From positions 1-46,855 of the forward strand of contig JAFTJF010000002.1 of assembly GCA_017456555.1 (NCBI GenBank): 46,855 nucleotides of DNA, given 5' to 3'. This document shows, one piece after another, positions 35,853-44,714 of this stretch; within the stretch, counting starts at the first letter, position 1, and each line of letters opens with the position of its first letter. The notes under the pieces were generated by a model. The model saw only the letters and a program-made list of their open reading frames with translations, was not told where the DNA came from and searched no databases. A program made the position numbers and the translations under genes. The stretch is from Clostridia bacterium. Its GTDB lineage: Bacteria; Bacillota; Clostridia; TANB77; CAG-508.

Positions 35853-35875
35853 GAAAATTTCGACGACGATTTATA
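35853..35875. repeat. Short dispersed motif GAAAATTTCGACGACGATT, copy 2
   Basis: It matches the segment at 14193-14214 apart from one extra T and C/T changes. Here it includes an odd palindrome TCGAAAATTTCGA (35851-35863). It lies directly beyond the stop codon of the reverse-strand gene. Confidence 0.3.
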
Positions 35876-37564
35876 TTAATTTGTTCTATCATCATCAAAA
35901 TCTTTACCTACAGTTTGTGCTGAAACTCTTTCTGAATTAGAAGTATTTTTCAAAGTTAATACTTTTGGTGCATTTTCTCTTTCAGTAGGTGTTTCAAGTT
36001 GGTATAATTGGAAAGGTGTAGGTATTGGTGTTGTTGCCTCAAGATTGCTTGATGTAGATGATTTTACGCCATCCATTAAATGAGTTGTTTCAAAGAATTT
36101 AACTAGTTCTGGTGAACTTGATCCAGAAATAAGTTTTCTTAATAATTCAACTTCTTCTTGTGATAATGTAAGAACAACTTTATTTTGATTTTCTTCAATT
36201 GATTGAGCGTAGTATCTTTTTTGTTCAGCATCATACACAACTTGTTTTTTTCGTGCTAAAACGGCATCTCTATCGTAAGATTCAAAAGTATCTCTAAATT
36301 TCTTAAATGGAATTCCAAAGAATTCTTCAAAAGTAAATCCATAGAACTTTTTAAAAGATTCGCCAAAATTTCTAAGTCTTAATTTATTTTTTGCATTTAT
36401 TGGTCCTTTAGGAAGATGTGTTAGATCGTAAGCTGCTTCTGTTAAATCTTCTAAAGAATCAAATGTTATATAAAACGGAACTGCTAATCTATGATATACT
36501 CCATTTGGTTTATATTCTAAATTGTGAGAAGCAGGACCATGTTCAGCATAATCATTTTGTTTTGCTGTTCTAAATTGATATTCAAATACACTATCTTTAC
36601 ATTTTGATGGTATTATACAACTTGGTACTTCTAAATGTTCAACATTAGCTGAGTAAAAAGGTATAATACAAACATGTAAACTTTGGTAGCCTTTATATTT
36701 TGGATATTTAATATAATCTTTTACAACAGAATCTACACAAGGTTGTTCCATTTCAGGAATTCTTGCATTTGGTATATAAAAGTTTTCTTCACTATCTATA
36801 ATATAATTTGCAAACCCATCTTTTTCTGGTCGAGATTTTAACTTTTCTGACTTATGTGGGTCATGTCTTGTATTAACTGGGATAAAACTAAATTTACCAA
36901 ATTTTGTAGCTGCAGGTGCTTGATTTTTTTCAGTTATACCACGTCTTTTCATTAAATCATAAAATACTTTATATAAAAATTCACATTCTGCTTGTAAACC
37001 TTGTTCTTGGATTTCTTTTGGTGGGTCAACAACAACTCTGACACCAATTAAATCTCTTAAACTTTCATTAAAATAACCGAAGTCTCTGTTTTGATCTATA
37101 TATTCTGTGACTTTTTCTCTAATTTTATCTACTAAACTAAGTGGTGATTTTATTCTTGCACTAAAATCGATTACAGGTGGTACTGTAGGATCAGGAGAAT
37201 TATATTTAGAAGCAAGATAATCGTAATCTTCATTAAAAGTTCTAATAGAATTTGATAAGAAAGTGTCACCAGTACCATACTCAGCAGATGGTAAATAAGA
37301 AATATCTTTGTAGTAATTTAATGCATTGTAAATTGCTGAATAGATTTTTCTTATATTATAAGAAGTCATGTAATGAGAACCATCTTCTCTGTATCGTACG
37401 GCAAGACGATTTTCTTGAAGATTTGGATTACTTAAATATCTTTCGATGTCTGTTTTCAATTTTTTGATAACATCTGAGTGACTACCAGCATAGTGTCTTA
37501 CATTTAAGTCTATTTCTGGGACTTCCCAAAATAGTGTTTCGTCAATATGTTTTTCTTCTTCCAT
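35876..37564 (-). CDS. RelA/SpoT-type (p)ppGpp synthetase without HD domain, with long C-terminal extension
   Basis: The 562-residue protein carries the alarmone synthetase fold in its middle (about 110-370). Visible in order are SARIKSPLSLVDKI, LRDLIGVRVVVD, VKDYIKYPKYKGYQSLHV and FEYQFRTAKQNDYAEHGPASHNLEYK, matching the RxKxxxSI, EDLxGxR, KDYIxxPKxNGYQSLH and ExQIRTxxMxxxAExGxAAH blocks. No HD hydrolase domain precedes it and no TGS or ACT domain follows. The last 190 residues are unassigned with a disordered end. This is neither a long RSH nor a typical 200-260 residue small synthetase. The start at 37564 has AAGGAG 6 nt upstream; the longer reading frame would begin inside the promoter. 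Confidence 0.85.
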   Translation of the reverse strand: MEEEKHIDETLFWEVPEIDLNVRHYAGSHSDVIKKLKTDIERYLSNPNLQENRLAVRYREDGSHYMTSYNIRKIYSAIYNALNYYKDISYLPSAEYGTGDTFLSNSIRTFNEDYDYLASKYNSPDPTVPPVIDFSARIKSPLSLVDKIREKVTEYIDQNRDFGYFNESLRDLIGVRVVVDPPKEIQEQGLQAECEFLYKVFYDLMKRRGITEKNQAPAATKFGKFSFIPVNTRHDPHKSEKLKSRPEKDGFANYIIDSEENFYIPNARIPEMEQPCVDSVVKDYIKYPKYKGYQSLHVCIIPFYSANVEHLEVPSCIIPSKCKDSVFEYQFRTAKQNDYAEHGPASHNLEYKPNGVYHRLAVPFYITFDSLEDLTEAAYDLTHLPKGPINAKNKLRLRNFGESFKKFYGFTFEEFFGIPFKKFRDTFESYDRDAVLARKKQVVYDAEQKRYYAQSIEENQNKVVLTLSQEEVELLRKLISGSSSPELVKFFETTHLMDGVKSSTSSNLEATTPIPTPFQLYQLETPTERENAPKVLTLKNTSNSERVSAQTVGKDFDDDRTN

Positions 37565-37601
37565 AATTACTCCTTTCTTAAAAACTCGCATAATTCGTCT
37601 A

Positions 37602-37630
37602 ATTATATCATAAATCCGTAAATAATTCAA
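37602..37630 (-). promoter_or_regulatory. Sigma-A promoter of the alarmone synthetase gene
   Basis: On the reverse strand TTGAAT (37630-37625) and TATAAT (37607-37602) are spaced by 17 bp, about 40 bp before the start codon. The region 37631-37923 between the divergent promoters is AT-rich and shows no gene. Confidence 0.8.
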
Positions 37631-37923
37631 TCTTTTATGACATCAAATAGGCAATATATCAAGCTTTTTACGTGGATAACATAATTGTATTAAATAATAT
37701 TTGAAATAACATATAGTAAAAATATATGCTTAAGATATTTTATTTATGTCTAAAATATTAAACTTTAGTTTTTATGCACATTCGATGCTAATATATTTCA
37801 CTAATATGTACAAAATGTGACCTTTTAGTGTTTTATTCTTAAATAGTAAAATTAATTAAAATAAAGATATAGTTAAATTAGATTAATTTAAAAGAAAAAA
37901 GGTACATATAAAAAGCAATTGTC

Positions 37924-37952
37924 TTGAATAAAAAACACTATTTTGATATAAT
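37924..37952 (+). promoter_or_regulatory. Sigma-A promoter of the U32 gene
   Basis: TTGAAT (37924-37929) and TATAAT (37947-37952) are spaced by 17 bp, with about 80 nt of leader before the start at 38042. Confidence 0.8.
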
Positions 37953-38041
37953 ATAAAGGAATTTCTAGGTAAAATAAATTACTTTATGAAGTTCAATATA
38001 AATATAAGATAGAATAAAAAAATAAATATAAGGGGAAGAAA

Positions 38042-39280
38042 ATGGAAAAAAAGAAAATTGAATTATTAGCACCAGCAGGTTCTTTTGAAAAAGCAAAAAT
38101 TGCTTTTAAATATGGAGCAGATGCTATCTATTGTGGAACACCTAAATTATCTTTAAGATCAAGATCAGAACTACAAGATGATGATTTAGAAAAAACAATA
38201 AAATATGCACATAGCATAGGAAAAAGAGTTCATGTGGCTATAAATATTTTTGCATGGGATGAAACTTATGAGGAAATAAAAAAACAAGCAGCAGAACTTG
38301 ATAGATTAGGTGTAGATGCAATTATAGTTGCTGATGGTGGAGTTGTTGATATAGTACGTGAATATGCTCCAAATACTGAAATTCATATCAGTACACAAGC
38401 AAATACTGTAAGTTATCATACTTGTAAATTCTGGCATAGAAATGGTGCAAAAAGAATTATACTTGGTAGAGAATTAAATAAAGAACAAATAAAAGAAATC
38501 ATGGAAAATAAACCAGAAGATTTAGATATTGAAATGTTTGCACATGGTGCATTATGTTTTGGATATTCTGGAAGATGTTTCTTAAGTGAATTTTTATCTG
38601 GAAGAAGCGGAAACCTTGGTTCATGTTCACAACCATGCAGATGGGCATATAACATATATGTTGAAGAAACAAATAATCCAGGTAACTTAATGCCAGTTGA
38701 AACTGATGAAAAAGGAACATATATATTCTCTTCTAAAGATTTATGCTTAATTAGAGAAATTCCTGAAATTATTGATATGGGAATTGATAGTATAAAAATA
38801 GAAGGAAGATTAAAAACAGAATATTATGTTGCAACAGTTATAAATGCATATAGAAATGCTATTGATGATTATATGAGAGAACCAGAAAATTATAATCCAG
38901 AAAAATATATAAGAGAACTTGAAAAAACTAAAACAAGAGGTCTTACAACTTTCTATTTTAATGACAGAGAAAATAAAGATTTCCAAGATTACTCAGGAAG
39001 ACAATATAATGCAGATTATGAATTTGGTGGAAAAGTAATTAAAGAATTAGAAGATGGAAAAACTTTAATAGAAATTAGAAATAAATTATCAGTTGGAGAT
39101 ACTTTAGAATTATTAATTCCTGGAAAAATCGATTCTTTAGAATTCAAAATTGAAGAATTATGGAATGATGAAACACTAGAATTAATACCAACTGTAAATC
39201 CAGGAAAATCTGAACAAAAGGTAATTTTAAGAATTCCTGAAAAAGTAGAAGAGGGCTGGATTTTAAGAAGAAAAAAATAA
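38042..39280 (+). CDS. U32-family protein (TrhP/RlhA-like RNA hydroxylation factor)
   Basis: 412 residues. The N-terminus KIELLAPAGSFEKAKIAFKYGADAIYCG is the U32 TIM-barrel start, and MFAHGALCFGYSGRCFLSEFLSGRSGNLGSCSQPC carries the U32 signature with four cysteines that bind an iron-sulphur cluster in characterised relatives. The family was first called peptidase/collagenase, but the best-studied members (TrhP, RlhA) act with prephenate in tRNA uridine-34 or 23S rRNA cytidine hydroxylation. TrhP-like is favoured by the length, but the substrate cannot be fixed. It is followed after 31 nt by the membrane protein, so the two probably share the promoter at 37924. Confidence 0.9.
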   Translation: MEKKKIELLAPAGSFEKAKIAFKYGADAIYCGTPKLSLRSRSELQDDDLEKTIKYAHSIGKRVHVAINIFAWDETYEEIKKQAAELDRLGVDAIIVADGGVVDIVREYAPNTEIHISTQANTVSYHTCKFWHRNGAKRIILGRELNKEQIKEIMENKPEDLDIEMFAHGALCFGYSGRCFLSEFLSGRSGNLGSCSQPCRWAYNIYVEETNNPGNLMPVETDEKGTYIFSSKDLCLIREIPEIIDMGIDSIKIEGRLKTEYYVATVINAYRNAIDDYMREPENYNPEKYIRELEKTKTRGLTTFYFNDRENKDFQDYSGRQYNADYEFGGKVIKELEDGKTLIEIRNKLSVGDTLELLIPGKIDSLEFKIEELWNDETLELIPTVNPGKSEQKVILRIPEKVEEGWILRRKK

Positions 39281-39311
39281 AATTTAATTATACTTTTGGG
39301 GAGGTATAAAA

Positions 39312-41996
39312 ATGGCATTTTTTATTATAGTATTAATTGCGTTTTTAATATATGCATATAATATGGATAAAATGGTTAAAGATTTGCAAAAAGAGAATAA
39401 AGAATTGAAAAAGAAACTTGCAAATTTAGCTGATTTAGATAAAGTTACTGTGGCTGAAAGAGCAGTTGAACAAAATAATGTAGAAGTTAAAAGCGCTGAA
39501 ACTCTTCAAAAATTAAGACAAACAATTCCTGATAGGAATGAGGTTACAGAAGATAAGAAAGAATTATCTGAAGAGGAAAAATTAGAAAGAAAAATAAAAA
39601 AAGAAAAAAGTGAAAGAGAAACCAAAAATACTACAATACTAATAACAGGAGCAGTTTTAATTGTTCTAGCGGCAATTGTATTTTTGATGTCTACATGGTA
39701 TACAGTTTCTAATATTATAAAAACAGTTGTACTTGTATTATTAATTGGAGTATTTTTAGGTGCAAGTAAAATTGCAAAAGAAAGATTTAAGTTAGAAAAA
39801 GCAAGTAATACATTTTTCTATCTTGCAATGGCATATATTCCAATATGTTTAATATCATGCTCAATATTTGGATTATTTGGTGAATATTTTTCAATATATG
39901 GAGACGGAAGATATACATATTTAGCAATGTCAATGCTTGCTACTTCTGGAATATATTTTATAAATTATAAAATAAGAAAATCAAAAGCATTACTTGTAGG
40001 AAGTGTGCTTTCACAAATTTGTACAATAATATTATTTGGTTTAATATTCTCAAAGGAAATATCATTAATTGTTATATTATTATTAGTTTATAATATTGCA
40101 TTAATAAGATTAACAAATAAAAATTCTAATATAGAATTATTAAAAATATTTTATAATGCAATTCCTGAACTTTGTGGTTTATATGCAATTTGCATATTTG
40201 CTGCAGGAGAAGCAGAGTTATTTTTAATACTACTTCTTTTAACAATAAACTATTTTCTTTTATATACAAGAAAAGAAAATTCTATACAAAATGCATATTT
40301 ATTTAATATTTCATTATATGCTTTTGGAATATTTGCAAGTTTAATTTTTGAATATCCATTTGAAGTATTAAATAGTATAAAAGTTGTTTTAGGAACTATA
40401 TATGCAATTTCAATATCTATTATAGTTGGAGTTGTATCTAATAAAGATAAAAATCTTATTAAAAGTTCTATGGTTACAAGTTTAACAACAGTTGGAATTA
40501 TGTGGTTAAAAACTTTAGAAGGAAATTGTGGTTTTGTAAAACCATATATGCTTTCAATTATTGAATTTGGATTAATGTTTTTAGTTTATTTAAAATCAGG
40601 AGAAAAAGGAAAAGTAGTTTTAAGTTATCTAATTCCTTGTACATTAATAGCAACTTTTATAAATATATCAGTAATAGCAGATTTAAATTATATATTTTAT
40701 ATAATCTCTTCATTACTTGTTTTCTGTGTAGGAGAGCTATTTGTTGGAAAAGAATATAAAGCATTAAATAAAGGCTTTTTAGTAATTTCTCATATTAATA
40801 TTATATTAACTTATTTAGTATGCAGCATAGGTAATTCAACGGATATGTCTAATGATGTAATTCTATTTGTATTACTTGAATTAGTTTATATATATAGCTT
40901 TATAAAAAATAAAGAATACAGAATTTTTAAATACTTTAGTTATATAAATATATTATTTATATTGCTTACAAGTTTTGAATTTTTAGAAGTATCAGATGAA
41001 ATTGTTCATTTAGTACCATTAATTATAACAATAATTGCAATGATATTAGAAAAAACAAATAAATCATTAAAAGATGAATTTAGCAAAATATTTATCTCGA
41101 TTTCTAGTGTAGTAACATTTATTGCATTAGCAGATTTAGAAAACCTTGTAAGCATAATAATAGGTTTTGCATTTGCTGCATATTTAATATATGAGAACTT
41201 TAAAAATAAAGATAATAAATATTTAAGAATAATACCAATGCTTGGATTTATGGCTATTATGCAAGATGCTCAAGTTGAAGAGGAGATTCAACCAATAATT
41301 GTAATTTTGGCCGCAGTTGCTGCAACTTTTGTTTCTGTATATCAAAAGAAATTTTCAATAGATACAATTTTCTCAATGATATATTTAAGTTTAGCATTAG
41401 ACTTTTTTGATAATGACTTAATAAAAGAAATATTCTTTATAATTTGGTCATTTACAAATATGTACTTTATGCAATCAGAAAAAAGTAAAGATGCTTTTAA
41501 AGCAATTACATATATTGCTGTTTACTGTTTATATAAAGAACTATTGGTAGAATTGGAAATGAACGAATTTGCTTGCTGTGAAGCAATTGGAATGACAATT
41601 TTGGCCTTAGTATTAGTTAAAGATATTATAATAAAATATGTTAAACAAATTGATAGTTTGGAATACATTGTTTTTTCAATAATTTATTTATTGGCTCTTG
41701 GTTCATACACAAGTGAAGCAGATGGAATAATATTTGTATTATTTATAGTTGCACTTGTAATGTATAGTTATATGAAAAAATATGGAGCTATATTTATTGT
41801 AAGCATCATGGCAATTTTGATTAATGCAATATTATTAACTAGAGAGTTTTGGCTATCAATACCATGGTGGATTTATCTTTTGTTAGTTGGTGGAATTTTA
41901 ATTGGATTTGCTATAAAAAATGAATCTGATGATAAAAAAGATAAAATAAATGTAGGAAATGTAATTAAAAATTTAAAAGATAAAATTGAAAAATAA
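39312..41996 (+). CDS. Large polytopic membrane protein (about 20 helices) with N-terminal coiled coil
   Basis: 894 residues. A first membrane helix (about 2-17) is followed by a charged coiled coil (about 20-105), then repeated hydrophobic helices to about residue 870, and a short lysine-rich tail. Clostridial relatives of this plan are labelled DUF2157 or SCO7613-like membrane proteins of unknown function; I use this by resemblance only. No transporter motif or catalytic residue was seen. It starts 7 nt after GGGGAGG and follows the U32 gene, but no functional link is evident. Confidence 0.75.
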   Translation: MAFFIIVLIAFLIYAYNMDKMVKDLQKENKELKKKLANLADLDKVTVAERAVEQNNVEVKSAETLQKLRQTIPDRNEVTEDKKELSEEEKLERKIKKEKSERETKNTTILITGAVLIVLAAIVFLMSTWYTVSNIIKTVVLVLLIGVFLGASKIAKERFKLEKASNTFFYLAMAYIPICLISCSIFGLFGEYFSIYGDGRYTYLAMSMLATSGIYFINYKIRKSKALLVGSVLSQICTIILFGLIFSKEISLIVILLLVYNIALIRLTNKNSNIELLKIFYNAIPELCGLYAICIFAAGEAELFLILLLLTINYFLLYTRKENSIQNAYLFNISLYAFGIFASLIFEYPFEVLNSIKVVLGTIYAISISIIVGVVSNKDKNLIKSSMVTSLTTVGIMWLKTLEGNCGFVKPYMLSIIEFGLMFLVYLKSGEKGKVVLSYLIPCTLIATFINISVIADLNYIFYIISSLLVFCVGELFVGKEYKALNKGFLVISHINIILTYLVCSIGNSTDMSNDVILFVLLELVYIYSFIKNKEYRIFKYFSYINILFILLTSFEFLEVSDEIVHLVPLIITIIAMILEKTNKSLKDEFSKIFISISSVVTFIALADLENLVSIIIGFAFAAYLIYENFKNKDNKYLRIIPMLGFMAIMQDAQVEEEIQPIIVILAAVAATFVSVYQKKFSIDTIFSMIYLSLALDFFDNDLIKEIFFIIWSFTNMYFMQSEKSKDAFKAITYIAVYCLYKELLVELEMNEFACCEAIGMTILALVLVKDIIIKYVKQIDSLEYIVFSIIYLLALGSYTSEADGIIFVLFIVALVMYSYMKKYGAIFIVSIMAILINAILLTREFWLSIPWWIYLLLVGGILIGFAIKNESDDKKDKINVGNVIKNLKDKIEK

Positions 41997-42029
41997 TAAG
42001 AATATTAGATAGAAATGTTTTAAATTAGC

Positions 42030-42057
42030 TTGATTTTTGAGGAAAAAGTATTATAAT
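42030..42057 (+). promoter_or_regulatory. Promoter-like sequence of a possible small RNA
   Basis: TTGATT (42030-42035) and TATAAT (42052-42057) are separated by 16 bp. There is no reading frame after it; the terminator at 42131-42182 follows. Confidence 0.45.
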
Positions 42058-42063
42058 AGACTA

Positions 42064-42182
42064 CATTCTAATCAAAATCAAAAGTGTTTTATTCTTTTAA
42101 ATAAATCAAATTTAAAAATAAGAAAATAGGGGCATAAGTAATAATATAGAATTGAATCTATATTATTGCTTGTGCCTTTTTT
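42064..42182 (+). ncRNA. Candidate small RNA of about 120 nt
   Basis: The segment starts near the predicted start point of the promoter at 42030-42057 and ends at a strong terminator. It contains no credible reading frame or ribosome site. The same terminator could simply serve the upstream membrane-protein gene, so an independent RNA is only a possibility. Confidence 0.3.
42131..42182 (+). terminator. Long-stem Rho-independent terminator
   Basis: A 20-bp stem pairs 42131-42150 with 42157-42176, with two non-Watson-Crick positions, loop ATTGAA, followed by six T. Confidence 0.9.
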
Positions 42183-42338
42183 ATATAAAATTATTAAAAA
42201 TAGAGTTTTATATAATTAAATTTTTTTCAAAATTTCTTACAACTATATTTTTTTCTGTTGTTTTCAAGAAATAATCTTATAGGACTTTTGAAGAGGATTA
42301 GAAAATGTTAATGTGTTTAATATTAACAATAAAGCGTT

Positions 42339-42370
42339 AAAAAAAGAAGTCCAAAAGGGCTTCTTTTTTA
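42339..42370 (-). terminator. Terminator of the dapA-dapB unit
   Basis: Reverse strand: AAGAAGCCC, loop TTTT, GGACTTCTT, followed by a T-run (42345-42339). One G-U pair. It lies 12 nt beyond the dapB stop. Confidence 0.85.
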
Positions 42371-42382
42371 TTAAAATACTTA

Positions 42383-43132
42383 TTAAAACATATCATTCAT
42401 ATTATAAAGGTGGCCAGGTTCTTTATTTACAATAAAGAAGGCAGCTTTAACAGCGCCATTTGCAAATACACCTCTAGAATTTACAGTATGAGTTATTTCA
42501 AAACTTTCATTATTTCCAAAGAAAAGAACAGTATGTTTTCCAACTTCGTTACCACCTCTAATAGAATGGATTCCGATTTCTTTTGGATTTCTTTTTTCAC
42601 GTTTGCTATGTCTATTATATTCATAATACATTTCATTATTTAAGCTGTTATTTATACTATCAGCAAGAATAAGAGCTGTTCCGCTTGGGCTATCTATTTT
42701 TCTATTGTGATGAGTTTCTACAATTTCGATATCTGAATCAGGTAATTTTTGAGCAAGTTCGGCAACTAATTTTGCCATTAGATTTGTTTCATAAGACATA
42801 TTAGCTGATCTAAAAATTGGAAATTCATTTGAATATTCTTCAATTTTTTCTAATTGTTCTTCTGAAAATCCAGTAGTAGCAACTACAGTTGGGATTTTAT
42901 TTTTCTTTGCAAATTCTAATATATTAAATGTGGCTTCAGGTATTGAAAAATCAATTATAACATCAGGAATTAAATTAATTTTTGAGATATCTGTAAAAAC
43001 AGGGAATGAGTTATTTTCATTATCTATTTTATCAACACCACATAAGATTTCGATTTCTGGAGTATCAAGTATTGCCTTTACAACTTCTTGACCCATTCTA
43101 CCATTACAACCATTTATTAAAGTTTTTATCAT
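42383..43132 (-). CDS. dapB: 4-hydroxy-tetrahydrodipicolinate reductase
   Basis: The 249-residue enzyme reduces the DapA product with NAD(P)H in the diaminopimelate/lysine pathway, which also supplies meso-DAP for peptidoglycan. The nucleotide-binding INGCNGRMGQEVV start, VVATTGFSEEQL, and the catalytic block ETHHNRKIDSPSGTALILA are clear, and HTVLFFGNNESFEITHTVNSRGVFANGAVKAA closes the fold. Length is normal. Its ribosome site GAGGAC is modest. It lies 94 nt downstream of dapA on the same strand. Confidence 0.96.
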   Translation of the reverse strand: MIKTLINGCNGRMGQEVVKAILDTPEIEILCGVDKIDNENNSFPVFTDISKINLIPDVIIDFSIPEATFNILEFAKKNKIPTVVATTGFSEEQLEKIEEYSNEFPIFRSANMSYETNLMAKLVAELAQKLPDSDIEIVETHHNRKIDSPSGTALILADSINNSLNNEMYYEYNRHSKREKRNPKEIGIHSIRGGNEVGKHTVLFFGNNESFEITHTVNSRGVFANGAVKAAFFIVNKEPGHLYNMNDMF

Positions 43133-43200
43133 ATTTTATGTCCTCATAATAATTTATAATTTAATTATAAATTTATTCTTTCATTTATATTTGTAATAAA

Positions 43201-43223
43201 TCAAAAGATTATTAGTCTTTTGA
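43201..43223 (-). promoter_or_regulatory. Hairpin between dapA and dapB
   Basis: TCAAAAGA and TCTTTTGA (43201-43208, 43216-43223) form a perfect 8-bp stem just after the dapA stop codon. Only TTTATTA follows on the reverse strand, so it is at most a leaky terminator. Confidence 0.4.
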
Positions 43224-43226
43224 TAT

Positions 43227-44114
43227 TTATTTAATTAATCCAAAATTTATTAATTCTGTTTTTAATTTTTCTTTTCCACCATCAGACATTTCTATAAGAG
43301 GAAGTCTAGGGGTACCAACTTTATACCCAATCATGTTTAATGCAGCTTTAACAGGAATTGGATTTACTTCACAAAATAGAGCGTTTACTAAAGGAACTGC
43401 TTTGATTTGTGCATTTATAGCATCTTTAATTTTTCCATTAAAGAAATTTTCTATTATATTATGAGTATATTCAGGAACTAAATTAGAAAGAACTGAAATA
43501 ACACCTATACCACCAACAGCTAAAATAGGAGTTATTTGGTCATCATTTCCTGAATATATATTTAAATTATCACCACATAAATTTGCAATTTCTGCAATTT
43601 GAGATAAATTACCACTAGCTTCTTTTATAGCAACTATGTTTTCAATTTTTGATAATTTTAAGCAAGTAGCAGGAGTGATATTAACACCAGTTCTACCAGG
43701 CACGCTATAAAGAATAATAGGTAAATTTGTTTCTTTTGCGATTGCAGTATAATGAGCAACTAAACCGTCTTGAGTTGTTTTATTGTAATAAGGAGTAACA
43801 ATCAAAGCTCCATCAACTCCAATATTTTCAGCCCATTTTGTAAATTCGATTACTTGAGCTGTACAGTTTCCGCCAGTACCAGCAATTACAGGGATACGAC
43901 CATTTACAGTTTTTACTGCGAATTCGATTGTTTCTTTTCTTTCATCTAAAGTCATAGTAGATGATTCACCAGTAGTACCACATACAATGATACTATCAGC
44001 TTTATTATTAATTTGGAATTCAATTAGTTTTTTGAATTCTACAAAATCAACACCATTTTTATTAAAAGGTGTTATAATAGCTGTTCCACAGCCTTTAAAA
44101 ATTATTTTTTTCAT
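43227..44114 (-). CDS. dapA: 4-hydroxy-tetrahydrodipicolinate synthase
   Basis: The 295-residue class I aldolase-type enzyme condenses pyruvate with aspartate semialdehyde, the first committed step to lysine and meso-DAP. It has the pyruvate-binding GTTGESSTM loop, the tyrosine block VTPYYNKTTQDGL, the Schiff-base lysine in VAIKEASGN and the GNDDQITPILAVGGIGVIS strand. Length is standard. GGAAGGAAAA lies before ATG 44114. The predicted leader is only about 50 nt, which leaves no room for a lysine riboswitch. Confidence 0.97.
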   Translation of the reverse strand: MKKIIFKGCGTAIITPFNKNGVDFVEFKKLIEFQINNKADSIIVCGTTGESSTMTLDERKETIEFAVKTVNGRIPVIAGTGGNCTAQVIEFTKWAENIGVDGALIVTPYYNKTTQDGLVAHYTAIAKETNLPIILYSVPGRTGVNITPATCLKLSKIENIVAIKEASGNLSQIAEIANLCGDNLNIYSGNDDQITPILAVGGIGVISVLSNLVPEYTHNIIENFFNGKIKDAINAQIKAVPLVNALFCEVNPIPVKAALNMIGYKVGTPRLPLIEMSDGGKEKLKTELINFGLIK

Positions 44115-44175
44115 AAAGTTTTCCTTCCAAAAGGTAATTAAAAGAGTAAAATATATTTATATTTTTACAGGGAGT

Positions 44176-44204
44176 ATTATATGTGAAAATAATCTAAAAA
44201 TCAA
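44176..44204 (-). promoter_or_regulatory. Sigma-A promoter of dapA-dapB
   Basis: Reverse strand TTGATT (44204-44199) and TATAAT (44181-44176) with 17-bp spacing. It is divergent from the tmRNA promoter. Confidence 0.8.
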
Positions 44205-44249
44205 TAAAACCTCAAATTTAAATTGATTAATATCATATTTTATAAAAGC

Positions 44250-44278
44250 TTGAAATGTGAGTAAAATAAGAGTATAAT
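44250..44278 (+). promoter_or_regulatory. Sigma-A promoter of the tmRNA gene
   Basis: TTGAAA (44250-44255) and TATAAT (44273-44278) with 17-bp spacing. Transcription should start about 10 nt before the mature 5' end. Confidence 0.8.
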
Positions 44279-44298
44279 ATATATTGTTAGTCAAATAT

Positions 44299-44654
44299 GG
44301 GGGTGTATTTGGTTTCGACAGTATTCTAGAAGGATAAATAGCGAGTAGTGGAGATGCCTGGCCACTTAAAAAGGCATAAATTAAAAATAAACGCTGATAA
44401 TAAAGAATTAGCATTCGCTGCCTAGTTTGCGGCGACGTTCTACTTTTACAACCCACGGTTTAAGATAGGGCGACGATTAGTGGGAAACGAAGTTAATATT
44501 TATCTTTTAGTATTAATGGGATTTTATAAAAGATACCTAATATAAATTTTGTTTGTTAAAGATATAGAGGGGAAATTTTAATAACAAACTGCACTCGGAG
44601 AAGTTTATGTGGAAGGGGTATTGGACAGCGGTTCGACCCCGCTCACCTCCACCA
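44299..44654 (+). ncRNA. ssrA: Transfer-messenger RNA (tmRNA), one-piece
   Basis: The 356-nt gene rescues stalled ribosomes with SmpB. The acceptor stem pairs GGGGGTG (44299-44305) with CACCTCC (44644-44650), CCA is encoded (44652-44654), and the tRNA-like T arm GGTTCGACCCC is present, as is the 5' GGTTTCGACAG block. The tag reading frame runs from GCT at 44393 to TAG at 44423-44425 and encodes ADNKELAFAA. Most clostridial tags end in ALAA or AIAA; here Phe replaces the Leu or Ile. It is not permuted. Boundaries are well supported by the stem. Confidence 0.97.
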
Positions 44655-44661
44655 ACAGAAG

Positions 44662-44694
44662 TAGCTAAGAACAGAATGTTTTTAGCTATTTTTT
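44662..44694 (+). terminator. Terminator of the tmRNA gene
   Basis: TAGCTAA (44662-44668) pairs with TTAGCTA (44682-44688), followed by six T. Confidence 0.8.
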
Positions 44695-44714
44695 ATAAAT
44701 ATAGGAGATAAAAT

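Noticed and set aside
37565-37630. Longer N-terminus for the alarmone synthetase starting at 37630
   Set aside because: The extra codons overlap the -35 and -10 elements, and a good AAGGAG site precedes the start at 37564.
44115-44175. Lysine riboswitch before dapA
   Set aside because: The predicted leader is only about 50 nt and shows no lysine-riboswitch-like core.
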